Part shown: positions 53,186 to 62,427 of the stretch, piece after piece | Layout of the letters: each line of letters starts with the position of its first letter | Position numbering within the stretch: position 1 is the stretch's first letter | Assembly (NCBI RefSeq): GCF_947500605.1 | Contig: NZ_CANMSJ010000014.1 | Location: forward strand, 1-64,000 | Source of the DNA: an uncultured Lacinutrix sp. | GTDB taxonomy: Bacteria > Bacteroidota > Bacteroidia > Flavobacteriales > Flavobacteriaceae | Length of the DNA: 64,000 nt | Direction of reading: 5' to 3' | The notes under the pieces: generated by a model | Told to the model about the DNA's origin: nothing | The model's database searches: none | Seen by the model: only the letters and a program-made list of their open reading frames with translations | Position numbers and translations under genes: made by a program

Positions 53186-54133
53186 TTACTTCTCATTATT
53201 TAAAATAGTAGCAACTGCTTGTTTGTATTTTACAGGATTACCAGCTTTTTTAATGGCTTTGTATGTTTTTTGCGGATTAGAAAACGACTGAGAAAAGAAC
53301 TCCCAAAAGCCTAACATTTTCATTTTTATTGGTGTTGGTCCAGATAAGTATTCATCGTATTGTTGATAGATAGTATCGTGGAATTCACTAAAAATCTCCC
53401 AACGGTTTTTAGGGTATGCTGTTGTGTCGTTTTTAATCATGCTTGGTAAAAACGGATCTGCAATTAATCCACGACCAATCATAAAATGATCGATACTTGG
53501 AAAACGCGCTTCCATCTTTTTAAAAGCATCTACACTAGTAATATCGCCATTGTAATATAACTTGTGTTTTGTACCTGCTATGCAACGCTCGAATGCGTCT
53601 AAATCTACAGGACCTTTGTATAGTTGTTTTCCAATTCTAGCATGAATAGCAATGTTTTTAAGCGGATAGCTATCAAGAATAGGGAAGGTGTCTAAAATTT
53701 CTCCAGCGTGTTCGTATCCCATTCTCATTTTCATGGATACTGTAATATCACTTTCGTTGTGTGCTTTTTTTAGAATCTCGTCAATTTTTGTAGGATTACA
53801 AATTAAACCAGAGCCCATTCCAGATTTTGTAACCATAGGATATGGACAACCTAAATTCCAGTTCAGTTCTTTATAGCCTAAACTTTGCACATATTTTACA
53901 ACAAACAAAAACTCATCTGCATCATTTGTCATTACTTGCGGAATAACATTTAATGTCGTGTTGTTTTCTGGTTGTAAATCTAATTGATACGATTGCTTAA
54001 TCTTCAATTTCCCGTTTAGCCTAATATAAGGCGCGTAAAACGTATCGATACCACCAAAATAATGATGAAATGCGTTACGAAACCTAAAGTCTGTAAAGCC
54101 TTGTAAAGGAGAAGAAAGTAAAGTAATTGACAT
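53186..54133 (-). CDS. tRNA-dihydrouridine synthase (DusC-like)
   Basis: The 315-residue TIM-barrel flavoenzyme has SSPLQGFTDFRFRNAF at the N-terminus (FMN site), NWNLGCPYPMVTKSGMGSGL with catalytic C96, VSMKMRMGYE, IAIHARIGKQLYKGPV and MIGRGLIADPFLPS. Dus enzymes reduce uridine in tRNA D-loops. The segment QGFTDF..., in place of the DusA/DusB-style N-terminus, puts it near DusC (position 16). It is a single gene with a clear promoter box and sits beside a strong terminator of the preceding unit. Confidence 0.9.
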   Translation of the reverse strand: MSITLLSSPLQGFTDFRFRNAFHHYFGGIDTFYAPYIRLNGKLKIKQSYQLDLQPENNTTLNVIPQVMTNDADEFLFVVKYVQSLGYKELNWNLGCPYPMVTKSGMGSGLICNPTKIDEILKKAHNESDITVSMKMRMGYEHAGEILDTFPILDSYPLKNIAIHARIGKQLYKGPVDLDAFERCIAGTKHKLYYNGDITSVDAFKKMEARFPSIDHFMIGRGLIADPFLPSMIKNDTTAYPKNRWEIFSEFHDTIYQQYDEYLSGPTPIKMKMLGFWEFFSQSFSNPQKTYKAIKKAGNPVKYKQAVATILNNEK

Positions 54134-54151
54134 CTAAAAATATTAGTTGCG

Positions 54152-54159
54152 CAAATATA
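54152..54159 (-). promoter_or_regulatory. -7 box (TATATTTG) for the dus gene
   Basis: The minus strand reads TATATTTG, 18 bases upstream of the ATG at 54133. Confidence 0.5.
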
Positions 54160-54169
54160 GTTTAAAAAG

Positions 54170-54199
54170 AAAAACCACTTCTGTATGGAAGTGGTTTTT
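54170..54199 (-). terminator. Strong terminator after the CocE-L7/L12-like unit
   Basis: A perfect 12-bp stem (AAAAACCACTTC at 54170-54181 pairs with 54188-54199) has a 6-base loop. It is followed on the minus strand by a T-rich run. Confidence 0.88.
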
Positions 54200-54268
54200 A
54201 AAATATAGATTGTATTACTTATTTAAAATAAAGATAGAGGACTATAATAAGGCAAATTACTAATGCTA

Positions 54269-54568
54269 TTATAATATAGTTTTGCTTTGTCCTCCCTGTA
54301 TTATATGACCGTTTTTTCTTCTTTTAGGTTTTGATATTTTAGTGTTTTCTGCCTCAAAATCAAAACGCGGATGTTGTATTTCAATTTCGGATTGACCACT
54401 ATAAAAACCAGGGTCATTAACTAAATTATCTGCAATATCCTTAGCTTCTTTTAAACCTATTTGTGCTTCTTCTCTAATGTATTTAATGGCGTTTAGTGTT
54501 TCGCCTTTGGCAATTAAAGCATTTGCAACTTGTAAATCTAAAACGGTATTATTAATACTAATGTTCAT
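54269..54568 (-). CDS. Small protein with ribosomal L7/L12-like helix
   Basis: The 99-residue protein contains NALIAKGETLNAIKYIREEAQIGLKEAKDIADNLVND (about 15-51). This resembles the C-terminal domain of ribosomal protein L7/L12 (KIAVIKEVRxxTGLGLKEAKDLV). The remaining 45 residues are basic and unstructured. Such L7/L12-like small proteins occur in Bacteroidota without known function. The gene follows the CocE-like hydrolase by 4 bases on the same strand, so they are co-transcribed. A translation-related role is inferred from the fold only. Confidence 0.65.
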   Translation of the reverse strand: MNISINNTVLDLQVANALIAKGETLNAIKYIREEAQIGLKEAKDIADNLVNDPGFYSGQSEIEIQHPRFDFEAENTKISKPKRRKNGHIIQGGQSKTIL

Positions 54569-54572
54569 GTGG

Positions 54573-56402
54573 TTATTTTGTTGCTTTTGTAAAAGCTTCT
54601 AAACCACCAACAACAGGTAATGTTAATCTTGTATTGTCTAAATCTACAGTTAGTTCTGTACCTGGTTTTGGGTGTAATGTAAACTCTTTGTCACTAGAGA
54701 AAATAATAATTCCTATTTGTTGTCCAGCTCTTATAATTTGATCGTCTGGTTGTAATTTAAAAGTAACATCGTAAAATTTACCTTTTTCTAATGGCTCACT
54801 ATCTCTTATAGATTTATAGTTTTGTGGATCTGCCCAACCACGTGTAATAATATTATCTGTAATTACTTTTGCATCGTTCTCGTAAGGTAAAGACACTAAC
54901 ATTATAGATAAGTTTGCAGCTGGTTTGCTACTCGATAAGCTAATAGTAACTTCTGCTTCACCAGAAATATGTAAATCTCTTGTAAGATTAGGTGTTGCAT
55001 ATAATAATCGGTTTTTAGAACCTGCAATTTGTGCATGCTCTTTAGCCGAAATTCTAAAGTCATCTACCAGAGTTTCTGTTTTCTGTCTTTTATTCTTTTT
55101 AGTGGTTAATGCTCCAATAGTATTTCCTCCTTTGTTTAAAAACAAAGTCACATCTTTTGCATTAGGATTTGGATACGCATCGTAAGCAGTAGGATTATCA
55201 TGTTTATCGTTTTCTCTAACAATCCAAACTTGTTTATCATTCTCTACACCGTTATCTACACCGTGTAAATAATGTGTAAACCAACGGTTCATCATTGTCA
55301 TTGGTGGTGGTCCACCATGTCCGTTTTGGTGATAGTATAATTGCGTTGGTAATCCCATCGCTTTTGCTTTTTGGTAAATACGGTTACTATGTTCTGGCAT
55401 AACGTTCCAATCGTTAAAACCATGAGACATTAATAACGCCGCTTTCATAGGTGCCATTTGGTTTAAATAATCTCTATTATTCCAAAAGTCGTTTAAATCT
55501 CCTGTTTGTCTGTCCATACCATTTTTCATTTCGGTATCTCTAACACGTTTGTTGTTTCCTGGACGTTTATCTTCAGCTCCACTGTGTACAAAATCGTAAA
55601 GCACATCTATATCTTCACCTAAATAACCGCCTGGAGAACGTACTAAACCGTTAGATCTGTAGTAGTGGTAAGATGAGGTATTTGGTGCAATTGGAATAAT
55701 AGCTTCTAAACCTTCAACACCAGTAGTGGCAGCAGCTAGAGGTAAAGTTCCGTTGTACGATGTACCTGTCATCCCTACTTTTCCTGTAGACCAAAAAGCT
55801 TCAACAGGTTCTTTACCATCTCTTTCTGTAAAACCTTTTGCTCTACCACATAACCAATCGATTACTGCTTTAGGAGCTAAAGCTTCGTTAGGTCCACCTA
55901 TAGTTGGAGCACCATCACTTAATCCTGTTCCAGGAGAAGACGAATGCACCACGATATAACCACGTGGCACCCATTTTCTAAGGTGAGAATTAGATATAAT
56001 TGGGCGTTCGCCTCTACGTATTACTTCTGGGTGTACGCGTTCTTTACCAATGTCTCCAAGCTCGTGTTCAACATCCCACATAACACCAGGAACATCTGCT
56101 GCTACTCCTGCAAAATAAGGACTTGTAACATAAATTACTGGTAATTTTAAACCTTCGGTATCTGTTTGTTTTGGTCTTGTAACGGCAACATGCATACGGT
56201 CTGGTTTTCCATCTTCGTCTGTATCGAAAGTAGTTTCAACCCAAAGGTCGTGTCTAATCCAATCGTTAGTGTCTGTAAAACCTTGAACGGGTTGTGCTTC
56301 TCCATCTGCAAAAACAGGAACCGTTTTGTCTTGTGCAAAACCAATAGTTACTGTTAAAAATAAGATTGAAAATAAGCCTAATACATTGTACTTTTTTGTC
56401 AT
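54573..56402 (-). CDS. CocE/NonD family hydrolase (Xaa-Pro dipeptidyl-peptidase-like)
   Basis: The 609-residue enzyme has a signal peptide (LGLFSILFLTVTIGFAQ). An alpha/beta-hydrolase domain carries GMTGTSYNG with nucleophile S215, the acid D331 in SHGFNDWNV and H362 in HQNGHGG. The C-terminal 190 residues form the jelly-roll domain (VDDFRISAKEHAQIAGS ... LTRDLHISGEAEVTISL ... GQQIGIIIFSS). The family includes cocaine esterase and Xaa-Pro dipeptidyl peptidases (PepX-type). It is exported, so it probably acts on peptides or esters from the environment. Confidence 0.88.
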   Translation of the reverse strand: MTKKYNVLGLFSILFLTVTIGFAQDKTVPVFADGEAQPVQGFTDTNDWIRHDLWVETTFDTDEDGKPDRMHVAVTRPKQTDTEGLKLPVIYVTSPYFAGVAADVPGVMWDVEHELGDIGKERVHPEVIRRGERPIISNSHLRKWVPRGYIVVHSSSPGTGLSDGAPTIGGPNEALAPKAVIDWLCGRAKGFTERDGKEPVEAFWSTGKVGMTGTSYNGTLPLAAATTGVEGLEAIIPIAPNTSSYHYYRSNGLVRSPGGYLGEDIDVLYDFVHSGAEDKRPGNNKRVRDTEMKNGMDRQTGDLNDFWNNRDYLNQMAPMKAALLMSHGFNDWNVMPEHSNRIYQKAKAMGLPTQLYYHQNGHGGPPPMTMMNRWFTHYLHGVDNGVENDKQVWIVRENDKHDNPTAYDAYPNPNAKDVTLFLNKGGNTIGALTTKKNKRQKTETLVDDFRISAKEHAQIAGSKNRLLYATPNLTRDLHISGEAEVTISLSSSKPAANLSIMLVSLPYENDAKVITDNIITRGWADPQNYKSIRDSEPLEKGKFYDVTFKLQPDDQIIRAGQQIGIIIFSSDKEFTLHPKPGTELTVDLDNTRLTLPVVGGLEAFTKATK

Positions 56403-56569
56403 GATATCTGCTTGTATAGTTTGTAGGCTACAATTTAGTTGTTTTATTTTGAATAGTGGAGCGGTTAAATGTTAAGGGAATTATAAATTTAACTAGAGTA
56501 GAAGTGAAGTGTTTTGTTTTTTTTAGCGCTGCTAAAATTTAATAATTATAGAATTAAAACAACTCTTTT

Positions 56570-58834
56570 TTAGGCTGTTAAATCTGTCTTATCTTCTTTT
56601 TTTTCTAAGGTTACTTTACAAGCCGGAAGTGCTTCTTGTTCTAATGCAGCATATAGTTTATCTATTTCAATAGGCTTCCACAGTATTTTATTAAACAACT
56701 GTGAGGTCTCTTTATTTTTACTTGTCATTACATCTGCAGTTATTGCAAAAATAGGAGTGTGCGTGTTTTTATTTGCTGTGCTTCTAATTAATCGGGTTGC
56801 ATCTAAGCCATTTAATTCTGGCATGTGTAAGTCCATTAAAATAAAATCGTACTCTTTCTTTTGTGCGTATTCAACAGCTAGTTTTCCATTAGTAACATGC
56901 TCCGTTGTTACTCCCCATTTAGAAAGCACCTTTTTTATAAGTACGGCATTCATTATAGTATCTTCTGCTAATAGAACGTTTTTGTTTTTTAATTGCGGAT
57001 AAATGGGTTTGTTTTTAATGAGTTCAAGCTGCGTTACTTTTTCTAGCTTAAGGTTAAAATAAAACTCAGAACCTTCTTGAAGTGTACTTCTAACTTGAAT
57101 TTTACTATTGTGAAGTTTTACTAGTTTTTTTACAATTGCTAATCCTAAACCTGTACCGCCTTGCTTACGCGTCATTACAGGTTTTATTTGAGAGAAACTT
57201 AAAAATATTTCTGAAATATCTTTTTCCGATATCCCTTCTCCTGTGTCTTTTACACTAATTTGTATGGTATCGAATTGCGGTTCTTCTTTTAATAGTTTTA
57301 AACTAAAGGTTACTTGACCTTTATCGGTGAATTTTATAGCGTTTCCTATAAGGTTACTTAGTATTTGGGTAAGCTTAGTTTGGTCTATAAGATAGTTTCT
57401 ATCCTTCGGGATTTTATTATCTAAAACTAAAGTTAAGTCTTTTGTTTTTGCAAGGTTAAGGTGCAGATTAAGTATTTTAGTAGAAAGCGCGTTAAAGTTT
57501 CTATTTTCTAAATCTAAAGCTGTTTTTTTAGAGTCTAGCTTGGTAAAATCGAGAACATTATTTACAATGTTTATTAAATTATCTGATGCAAACTGTAAAC
57601 TTTTAATTAACGATTTACTTTCGCCACGAACTTGATCGTCTAAAATAGAAACTATTGTTGTAATAGCATTTAAAGGCGTTCTAATTTCATGACTCATTAC
57701 AGACAAAAATTCTTGCTTTAATTTTACAGCCTTTTGTTCGTCTTTATTCTTTTTTTCTATAATTTCCTGGCGCTCTTTTTGTAATAAAGCATCACTTTCT
57801 AACACATTCATTTTATTAATTAAGTTATAGTTTTCCATAACTTGATGTGTTTGTGTATTCATTATAGTCTCTTTTTCCTTGAGGTATAATTCTAAGTATT
57901 TAAAAGCCTTAATAATATTAGATTGCTCTTTAAAGATACGATATAACAAATTGTATCCTTTAATTTTAACCATTGCAATATTATAAGAAGTAGATAGTTT
58001 TAATCCTTCTTTAACTGTTTTTGTTGCTTTATCTAATTGGTTGTTTTTATAATATAATTCGCCAAGCTTGTTATAAGCCATAGACGCTCCCATAATTTCT
58101 ACAACTTTATTATGTTTATCGATAGCATATAAAAAATCGGCTTCGGCATTTTTAAAATCACCTTGCTTAAGATGTATTTTTCCACGACCATAAATAGCAA
58201 AAGCAAGACCTCTAGTATCGTCTGTTTCCTTTTTAATAGAGATAGCATACGCTATCATTTTCATTGCAATACTAGGTTTGTTCCTTTTTAAAAGTAAACC
58301 AGATAAATTATTAAAGACGTTAGATTCTATATTAATATTTCCAGCTTTTCTAGCATTTTTTACAGCCGATTTATAAGATGAAAAAGCATTTGAACGATCG
58401 CCAATATACTCGTAAACGGTTCCAATAGCTTTTTCTACTTTAGATAAGCTTTCAAAATCATCATATTTTTTATAAATTCTAATGGCTTCTTTTAAGTAAA
58501 TTAAACCTTCGTGATAATTATCGGTTTTATAATGAATACTACCAATATTATATTTAGCATCTGCTATTCCACGTTCGTCGTTTATAGCTTTAAAGTAGAT
58601 AATTGCTTCGTGAGCGTGCTTATTAGATTCCTCGAAGTCACTATTAATCATGCAATAGAGCGAGAGCTGGTTTAAGCTTTTTGCTATTAGCAATTTGTTG
58701 TCTATGCTTTTGCTAATGTCTAGCGCTTTAGTAGCAAGTTCTATACTTTTATGCAAGTTTGAGATACGCCCAGAATAGGCGTCGCTTAAAAGTACTTGGA
58801 CTTCGTTTGTTTTTTGTAGGTTATTGATAGTCAT
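56570..58834 (-). CDS. Cytoplasmic TPR hybrid histidine kinase
   Basis: The 754-residue protein has no signal peptide or membrane helix. Residues 1 to about 325 are TPR-like repeats. A coiled linker (330-375) leads to HisKA with phosphorylated H382 (SVMSHEIRTPLN). The HATPase domain (NLIGNAIKFTDKG, DTGEGISEKDI, GGTGLGLAIVKKL) follows. A receiver domain near 625-740 has D668 in LMDLHMPELNG. It therefore passes phosphate internally and needs an outside phosphotransfer partner or regulator, which is not encoded nearby. The input is probably protein-protein contact or a TPR ligand. Confidence 0.9.
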   Translation of the reverse strand: MTINNLQKTNEVQVLLSDAYSGRISNLHKSIELATKALDISKSIDNKLLIAKSLNQLSLYCMINSDFEESNKHAHEAIIYFKAINDERGIADAKYNIGSIHYKTDNYHEGLIYLKEAIRIYKKYDDFESLSKVEKAIGTVYEYIGDRSNAFSSYKSAVKNARKAGNINIESNVFNNLSGLLLKRNKPSIAMKMIAYAISIKKETDDTRGLAFAIYGRGKIHLKQGDFKNAEADFLYAIDKHNKVVEIMGASMAYNKLGELYYKNNQLDKATKTVKEGLKLSTSYNIAMVKIKGYNLLYRIFKEQSNIIKAFKYLELYLKEKETIMNTQTHQVMENYNLINKMNVLESDALLQKERQEIIEKKNKDEQKAVKLKQEFLSVMSHEIRTPLNAITTIVSILDDQVRGESKSLIKSLQFASDNLINIVNNVLDFTKLDSKKTALDLENRNFNALSTKILNLHLNLAKTKDLTLVLDNKIPKDRNYLIDQTKLTQILSNLIGNAIKFTDKGQVTFSLKLLKEEPQFDTIQISVKDTGEGISEKDISEIFLSFSQIKPVMTRKQGGTGLGLAIVKKLVKLHNSKIQVRSTLQEGSEFYFNLKLEKVTQLELIKNKPIYPQLKNKNVLLAEDTIMNAVLIKKVLSKWGVTTEHVTNGKLAVEYAQKKEYDFILMDLHMPELNGLDATRLIRSTANKNTHTPIFAITADVMTSKNKETSQLFNKILWKPIEIDKLYAALEQEALPACKVTLEKKEDKTDLTA

Positions 58835-58856
58835 TGGGTAACTAGCGTTCAGGCAT

Positions 58857-58864
58857 CAAATTTA
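58857..58864 (-). promoter_or_regulatory. -7 box (TAAATTTG) for the hybrid kinase gene
   Basis: The minus strand reads TAAATTTG, 22 bases upstream of the ATG at 58834. Confidence 0.5.
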
Positions 58865-58958
58865 GTAAAAAATAAATAAGAAGTTTGGTTGTTTAGGTTT
58901 CTCCCTCTTAATTTAAGTTTTTTTAAATAAAAAACAGTGTTTTATGTCTTTTTTGTGG

Positions 58959-59645
58959 CTAATTTGTAGTTGCAAGCCTTTGTATAGCCTTGTAAAGCGC
59001 CTCTTTTATAATTAAATCCATTCTGTCTTTTAAAGCAAATTCTTGATTCACCTCAATCTCAATACCCAAATACTGTTCTGGAAACTGCTGTCTTAAATAA
59101 GTAGTAAAACCATCGGCTTTGCCTAAATACGGATAATTAAAACGCACATTAAAACTCGCATCTTGTTTTACAAGTTCTGCTTTTAATTGTTTGCAATAGG
59201 CTTGTTCTTGCTTATTTGTAGCATTATATAACAAACCAATATCGCAATTTCTAATGGTGTTATTTAGCTGAGGTGTAAAGCTATGAATAGATAAATGCAG
59301 TACAGTCTCGCCTTGATCTCTATAGTTTTTAATCTTTTTCTCTACGGAAGAACGATACGGTAAATAATGCGTGTCTATAATTTTAGCTTTCTCGGTTGCC
59401 GATAAATTTTTTGTGAATTCTGAAAACAGATTTTTATGATGTAAGGAACGATTCAGTTCAATTAACAAACGACTGGTAGTACTAAAAGACGAAGCACTAG
59501 CCAATGGCTTCAAATGCTGAAACAAATCTAATGCTCCTAAATCGAAACCACGATGCGTCTCTAAAACTTGTTTGTTAGTAAAATTTCCGCTGTAGTTTTC
59601 AGGAATAACATTCCCACCATGCTCGCAAGTTAAAACGAGTTTCAC
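58959..59645 (-). CDS. N-formylglutamate amidohydrolase family protein
   Basis: The 228-residue protein shows the family pattern: KLVLTCEHGGNVIPENYSGNF, THRGFDLGALDLFQHL, LLIELNRSLHHKNLFSEFT, LHLSIHSFTP and NYPYLGKADGFTTYLRQQFP. Family members hydrolyse N-formyl-glutamate or remove glutamyl groups. The start is GTG (59643-59645), overlapping the stop of the upstream gene by 4 bases, so translation is coupled. It is the third gene of an operon with a GCS2 ligase and a RimK-like ligase, which points to release or editing of a glutamyl product. The gene has no promoter box of its own. Confidence 0.82.
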   Translation of the reverse strand: MKLVLTCEHGGNVIPENYSGNFTNKQVLETHRGFDLGALDLFQHLKPLASASSFSTTSRLLIELNRSLHHKNLFSEFTKNLSATEKAKIIDTHYLPYRSSVEKKIKNYRDQGETVLHLSIHSFTPQLNNTIRNCDIGLLYNATNKQEQAYCKQLKAELVKQDASFNVRFNYPYLGKADGFTTYLRQQFPEQYLGIEIEVNQEFALKDRMDLIIKEALYKAIQRLATTN

Positions 59646-60868
59646 GGCTTAAACAACGTGTTTGTTTTTAAGCAGTTTTGTAATTCGCGATACACAGTTA
59701 TAATATGCTCGGTAGAAGTATCGTTGCCAACAGCTTTAAGTATGCGTGTTGCCAGAGTGCCTTCTTCTAAAATAAGTTCGATAGCCTCATAATGCGAAGC
59801 ATGTAATTTCGGTTTTACGGTTTGGTACAAGTGTTTCCAAATGGTATTTATAGTTGCCGGCGCTTGTAATCCAAATAGCTTTAAATAGACTTCATTGTCT
59901 ACATTTGCGTTTTCGGCATGTTTAATAGCATCGTTTAAAATTAAAAACAAATCTTCTTTAACCCAACTTTTTTGTGCCTTTAAAGTGCAGAATTCTTTTT
60001 TCACCAAAGCTTTTAAAACTTCAATAATTAGCGCACAAATAGCAATATCTGCTGTTGGCGATTCTTGAATATCTACTAATCTAATTTCAATAGCATTACG
60101 ATCGAAACGTGCAATAGCACCACGAGAATTTAAAAAATGATGCTCTAAAATCTTGTCTTTATCGTACGGTGCAATGGCCTTTTTTATAGGTTCGAAAATA
60201 GTAGCATGGTAATCTAATTTAGAAAACACACGTTCCGGAATTACCAAACCTGTTAACTCTGGAATCTCCTTTTGGTTGTTTTTATAAAACTCTAAACGCG
60301 TGTCTTTAAAGCCTGTAATTTCACCTTCTAAAATAGGAGAACTTGCACAAAGTCCAGGAATTAATGGCAGAATAATACGTATTGCAGCATGCAGTTTTTC
60401 GAATTCTTTATCGTTGTAAAACGGTAAATTTATATGTGTGCTTTGCACATTGCTCCAACCATGACCTTTGCAATTAAAAATAGTATTGTACAAAGCATAG
60501 ACTTCGCTATAACTGTGTTTCCAAAGTTGCGTGTCTGTATTTGGTTGCATTAATGGATGCGAAGCAGTCCCTAAAAGCTGTAGGTTTAATGGTTTTAAAA
60601 GCGCATCGATTTCTAGAATATTGGCATGAAATTTTTTAGCCAAATCATTGATGTTTTTTGTGGGTCCATTTGTTTTTAGTTCTATAACATGTGCAACCAA
60701 TTCGTTACTCCACGCAATGTCGCCATTGTTTATATCTGCTGTTAGTTTACCAGCTTTTTTAGTTAGCAACTCGTCTACTTGCGGTGCTACTTTAAATGTG
60801 TTTGTATTTACTAACATATATTCGAGTTCAATACCATAAACGTCGAATAAGTGATACGGTTTTTTCAT
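59642..60868 (-). CDS. GCS2-family glutamate ligase
   Basis: The 408-residue protein belongs to the carboxylate-amine ligase / glutamate-cysteine ligase type 2 family. It has VYGIELEYMLV with metal-binding glutamates E14 and E16, and ELVAHVIELKTNGP. STHINLPFYND and GAIARFDRNAIEIRLVDIQESPTADIAI follow. YbdK-type members join glutamate to an amine using ATP. The gene lies between the RimK-like ligase (2-base gap) and the amidohydrolase (4-base overlap). The substrate could be cysteine or a RimK product, but it is not known. A true gamma-glutamylcysteine synthetase role is possible, though no glutathione synthetase of the usual type is adjacent. Confidence 0.82.
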   Translation of the reverse strand: MKKPYHLFDVYGIELEYMLVNTNTFKVAPQVDELLTKKAGKLTADINNGDIAWSNELVAHVIELKTNGPTKNINDLAKKFHANILEIDALLKPLNLQLLGTASHPLMQPNTDTQLWKHSYSEVYALYNTIFNCKGHGWSNVQSTHINLPFYNDKEFEKLHAAIRIILPLIPGLCASSPILEGEITGFKDTRLEFYKNNQKEIPELTGLVIPERVFSKLDYHATIFEPIKKAIAPYDKDKILEHHFLNSRGAIARFDRNAIEIRLVDIQESPTADIAICALIIEVLKALVKKEFCTLKAQKSWVKEDLFLILNDAIKHAENANVDNEVYLKLFGLQAPATINTIWKHLYQTVKPKLHASHYEAIELILEEGTLATRILKAVGNDTSTEHIITVYRELQNCLKTNTLFKP

Positions 60869-60870
60869 TG

Positions 60871-62316
60871 TTATTGTAAACGTGTTTTTAGTGCAGTAAG
60901 AATTTGAGTGTACACCAAATCGCCATAAAAAGCGTCTTCTACACCAAAATCTATGTTTGGATTGTCGTTAATTTCTATTACCATTAATTTATTATCTACC
61001 ACTTTTATATCGATACCGTAAAGACCTAAGCCCATAAGCTTAGCCGCTTTTAATGCCATATCGATTACGTTTTTTGGTACGTCTTCAATTGGTAAACAAT
61101 CTGCATCTCCATCTTGCTCGTTTTTATTGGTTGCTTTCCAGTTGTAAATTTGCCAATGGCCTTTTGCCATGTAATATTTACAGGCGAAAAATGGTTTGTT
61201 ATCAATAATGCCAATGCGCCAATCGTAATCCGACGGACAAAACTCTTGTGCAATTATTAAGTCGGATTCCTTTAGCATTTCGGTTACCAAAACATCATAT
61301 TCGGCTTGTGTTTTTGCTTTTTTTACACCAAAAGAGAATGTAGAATCTGGTGCTTTTAACACGCAAGGTAAACCTGTTTGTTCTAAAACATTTGCTCTGT
61401 TATTGCTATGTACAATTACTGTTTTTGGAGTGCTAATATTGGCATTTTGCAAGGCTTCTGCCATGTACACTTTATTGCAACATTTTAAAATAGCATCTGG
61501 ATAATCTATAATAGCAATGCCTTCTTGTTGTGCTTTTCTTGCAAACATGTAAGCCTCGTTGTTTACTTCGGTGCTTTGTCTTAAAAATAAAGCATCAAAA
61601 GACGATAGCCTAGATAAGTCTTTAGGCTCAATAATTTCGGCATAAATATTCATGCGTTCGGCAATTTCAATAAACTTTTTTAAAGCTTTTGTATTGCTTG
61701 GTGGCGCAGGATCGTTTGGATTTACTAAAATGGCTAAATCGAAATCGTAATTAGCAACCTTTGCAGTATCGTAACGTTTTTTTGCAAAATACTGGTTTGC
61801 AAATTCATGAACACTTGGTATGTGTTCTACAGGAATTTCGGCTTCCGAAATGGCTTTAATACTCTGTATGTTCCACTTTGTAGTGTGGTTAAAATTTACA
61901 CGTAAAAAAGGCACTTGAAAATGCTTGTAAAACAAGGCGCTTAGGTTCTTGTATTTTTGTGCTACGTTTTGCCCAAAATAGATGCTTAATGTAAAATCTT
62001 GCGACTTTATGTTTTTTAAGCTTTGCTGAATAACATCGTCAAACTCATCGGAAACTATTCTAACCAGTTTTAATGTTTTTAAATCTACAATGTTTTTAGT
62101 AGTCGGAATTGGTAAATGTCCTCTTGCTTCTGCCAAAAGCGACACGTAATAACCTTTAGATTGGTACGAGTAATCCTTACACAAATTGAAAATTCGTGCA
62201 TTCTTTAATAAGGAATACTTAGGATTTGTAAGATAATCTTGTGAGGAAATTACTGTAATATTATCAATTGAAAAATTCCATTTTTCAGGTTGATTTACAA
62301 CAATGTATTTGTTCAT
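60871..62316 (-). CDS. RimK-like ATP-grasp ligase with RLAN-type N-terminal domain
   Basis: The 481-residue protein has an N-terminal domain of about 200 residues (IVVNQPEKWNFSIDNITVIS ... YYVSLLAEARGHLPIPTTKNI), resembling the RLAN domain found before RimK-like ATP-grasp modules. The ATP-grasp region (about 285-478) contains CVLKAPDSTFSFGVKKA, LIIAQEFCPSDYDWRIGII and VIEINDNPNIDFGVEDAFYG, where E and N bind Mg-ATP. The family adds amino acids, often glutamate, to peptides, proteins or metabolites. It starts the operon with GCS2 and the amidohydrolase. The upstream gap of 379 bases shows no clear TAnnTTTG box; the nearest match, at 62348-62355, is one base off. Confidence 0.85.
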   Translation of the reverse strand: MNKYIVVNQPEKWNFSIDNITVISSQDYLTNPKYSLLKNARIFNLCKDYSYQSKGYYVSLLAEARGHLPIPTTKNIVDLKTLKLVRIVSDEFDDVIQQSLKNIKSQDFTLSIYFGQNVAQKYKNLSALFYKHFQVPFLRVNFNHTTKWNIQSIKAISEAEIPVEHIPSVHEFANQYFAKKRYDTAKVANYDFDLAILVNPNDPAPPSNTKALKKFIEIAERMNIYAEIIEPKDLSRLSSFDALFLRQSTEVNNEAYMFARKAQQEGIAIIDYPDAILKCCNKVYMAEALQNANISTPKTVIVHSNNRANVLEQTGLPCVLKAPDSTFSFGVKKAKTQAEYDVLVTEMLKESDLIIAQEFCPSDYDWRIGIIDNKPFFACKYYMAKGHWQIYNWKATNKNEQDGDADCLPIEDVPKNVIDMALKAAKLMGLGLYGIDIKVVDNKLMVIEINDNPNIDFGVEDAFYGDLVYTQILTALKTRLQ

Positions 62317-62427
62317 TTAGAGCGCATAACGCTATTATAATTTTAAGTAAATGTATATTATTTTTTAATTGGTTTTACATTGCTTTAAAAATTATTTTTG
62401 GGTGGTTTTTTGTGTTAATAAAGTTGA

